From: Clostridium cellulovorans 743B
Lineage (GTDB): Bacteria; Bacillota; Clostridia; Clostridiales; Clostridiaceae
Reading direction: 5' to 3'
NCBI RefSeq assembly: GCF_000145275.1
Contig: NC_014393.1
Span: 3,782,001 to 3,846,000, forward strand
Length of the DNA stretch: 64,000 bases
The notes under the pieces are model-generated. The model worked only from the letters and a program-made list of their open reading frames with translations, did no database searches and was not told where the DNA came from. Numbering within the stretch: the first letter of the stretch is position 1; each line of letters starts with the position of its first letter. The position numbers were made by a program, and so were the translations under genes. Shown piece after piece: positions 63,430-64,000 of this stretch.

Positions 63430-64000
63430 TCATATTACTCTTAATAAAGCCACATTAAATACGAAATCCATCCCTGGTCTCATATTGCCTATTGAATAAG
63501 TAATTAAATACATGTCTTTGCAATATTCCTTAGTTAATATATCATTTAAATTTCTTACAGTATCTACATCAGCTAAGTGACCTCCACATTCTAAATTCTC
63601 CAAATAGAATTTATTTATATCCAATGCTGCAAATTTTGACAGAAGATGAGCATTAGAATATGATAAATTTTGTGGTACTATAAGCTGTATTTTATCTTTT
63701 AATTCTTCGTTATCATTGATAAAATCTTTCAATTGTTCAGCTGATCTTTTTATCGTTTCCACAGGACTGTATTTTCTATTTTCTGATATTCCATGACTAT
63801 ATAATCCGTATGATTTTGAAATACAATCTATAATTTCATACTTCAAATCTTTACAATCAAGGACCATTAATCCAGCCCCATCACCTAAAATTGATGTTTC
63901 AATAAACCTTTCATCAATTTCATCATCCAATATATTTAATGAAAGAATCATTATTCTTCTCGCTTGTTTACTTTCAAATAATGCTTTAGCAAATTCAAAT
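63430..64000 (-). CDS. KASIII-like ketosynthase/acyltransferase (partial)
   Basis: This is the C-terminal 190 residues of a FabH-fold protein; the frame runs off the right edge, and an ATG at 63951 is internal. SILGDGAGLMVLD is the family's central motif. At the active site, the FabH His (HQAN) is replaced by PQNLSYSN and the GNTS asparagine motif by ECGGHLADVDT, as in KASIII-like relatives that do not do standard chain initiation. The nucleophilic Cys lies outside the window. It is 25 bp upstream of the NRPS and may supply or condense its starter acyl unit. Confidence 0.8.
   Translation of the reverse strand, partial: FEFAKALFESKQARRIMILSLNILDDEIDERFIETSILGDGAGLMVLDCKDLKYEIIDCISKSYGLYSHGISENRKYSPVETIKRSAEQLKDFINDNEELKDKIQLIVPQNLSYSNAHLLSKFAALDINKFYLENLECGGHLADVDTVRNLNDILTKEYCKDMYLITYSIGNMRPGMDFVFNVALLRVI

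Noticed and set aside
1..64000. Insertion sequences, prophage genes, tRNA and rRNA genes
   Set aside because: I found no transposase, integrase, phage structural gene, cloverleaf or rRNA sequence anywhere in the window.

Overview
The window is very AT-rich and carries dockerin-bearing glycoside hydrolases, a GerA-type germination operon, spoIIR, sipL and veg. This points to an endospore-forming, cellulosome-producing Clostridium (sensu stricto, Clostridium cellulovorans-like). The species is inferred from content only. Most genes lie on the minus strand.

Layout. 1-3.5 kb: end of a family-28-like glycosyltransferase, then a solute-binding lipoprotein directly coupled to a methyl-accepting chemotaxis protein. 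3.6-12.5 kb: a sporulation and germination block with spoIIR, a four-gene ger operon whose first gene is a small two-helix protein, an orphan membrane protein, ispE, sipL and veg. 13-20 kb: a second chemoreceptor and a 1398-residue bicatalytic GH5 enzyme with four X2 modules and a dockerin. 20.9-29 kb: a PadR regulator with its membrane partner, an ECF sigma factor fused to a papain-like domain, a GT-C family membrane glycosyltransferase, two small proteins and a TelA/XpaC pair. 29.3-34 kb: an orphan condensation/epimerization protein, a carbon-nitrogen hydrolase and an AraC regulator. 34-40 kb: a dockerin GH5 endoglucanase, a helical-repeat surface protein and a pectin methylesterase/pectate lyase operon. 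40.4-43.5 kb: dapA under a lysine riboswitch, and aspS. 43.9-46.4 kb: an RTX-repeat protein. 46.6-64 kb: a biosynthetic gene cluster running off the right edge.

The right-hand cluster is the best candidate for an undescribed system. In transcription order it encodes a KASIII-like enzyme (cut by the window end), a PCP-C-A-PCP NRPS whose adenylation pocket reads as glycine, a methylthiotransferase-like radical SAM enzyme without room for a TRAM domain, a TylF-type O-methyltransferase, a D-Ala-D-Ala-ligase-like ATP-grasp enzyme, a fold-III PLP decarboxylase, two stand-alone acyl-adenylating enzymes (one FAAL-like), an amidohydrolase, a BtrH-like acyltransferase and a heterodimeric ABC exporter. 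No thioesterase or reductase domain is visible, so the BtrH-like protein is the natural candidate for chain release. A strong hairpin with a T-run splits the operon in two.

The plant-polysaccharide genes (mannanase-like GH5, GH5 endoglucanase, CE8/PL10) each have a CcpA/LacI-type operator-like sequence in their upstream DNA, suggesting shared carbon control. Several loci show recent internal duplication: 313 identical bp at a 600-bp spacing in the RTX gene, 206 identical bp at 636 bp in the helical-repeat gene, and a duplicated gene tail plus terminator around the sigma-fusion gene.
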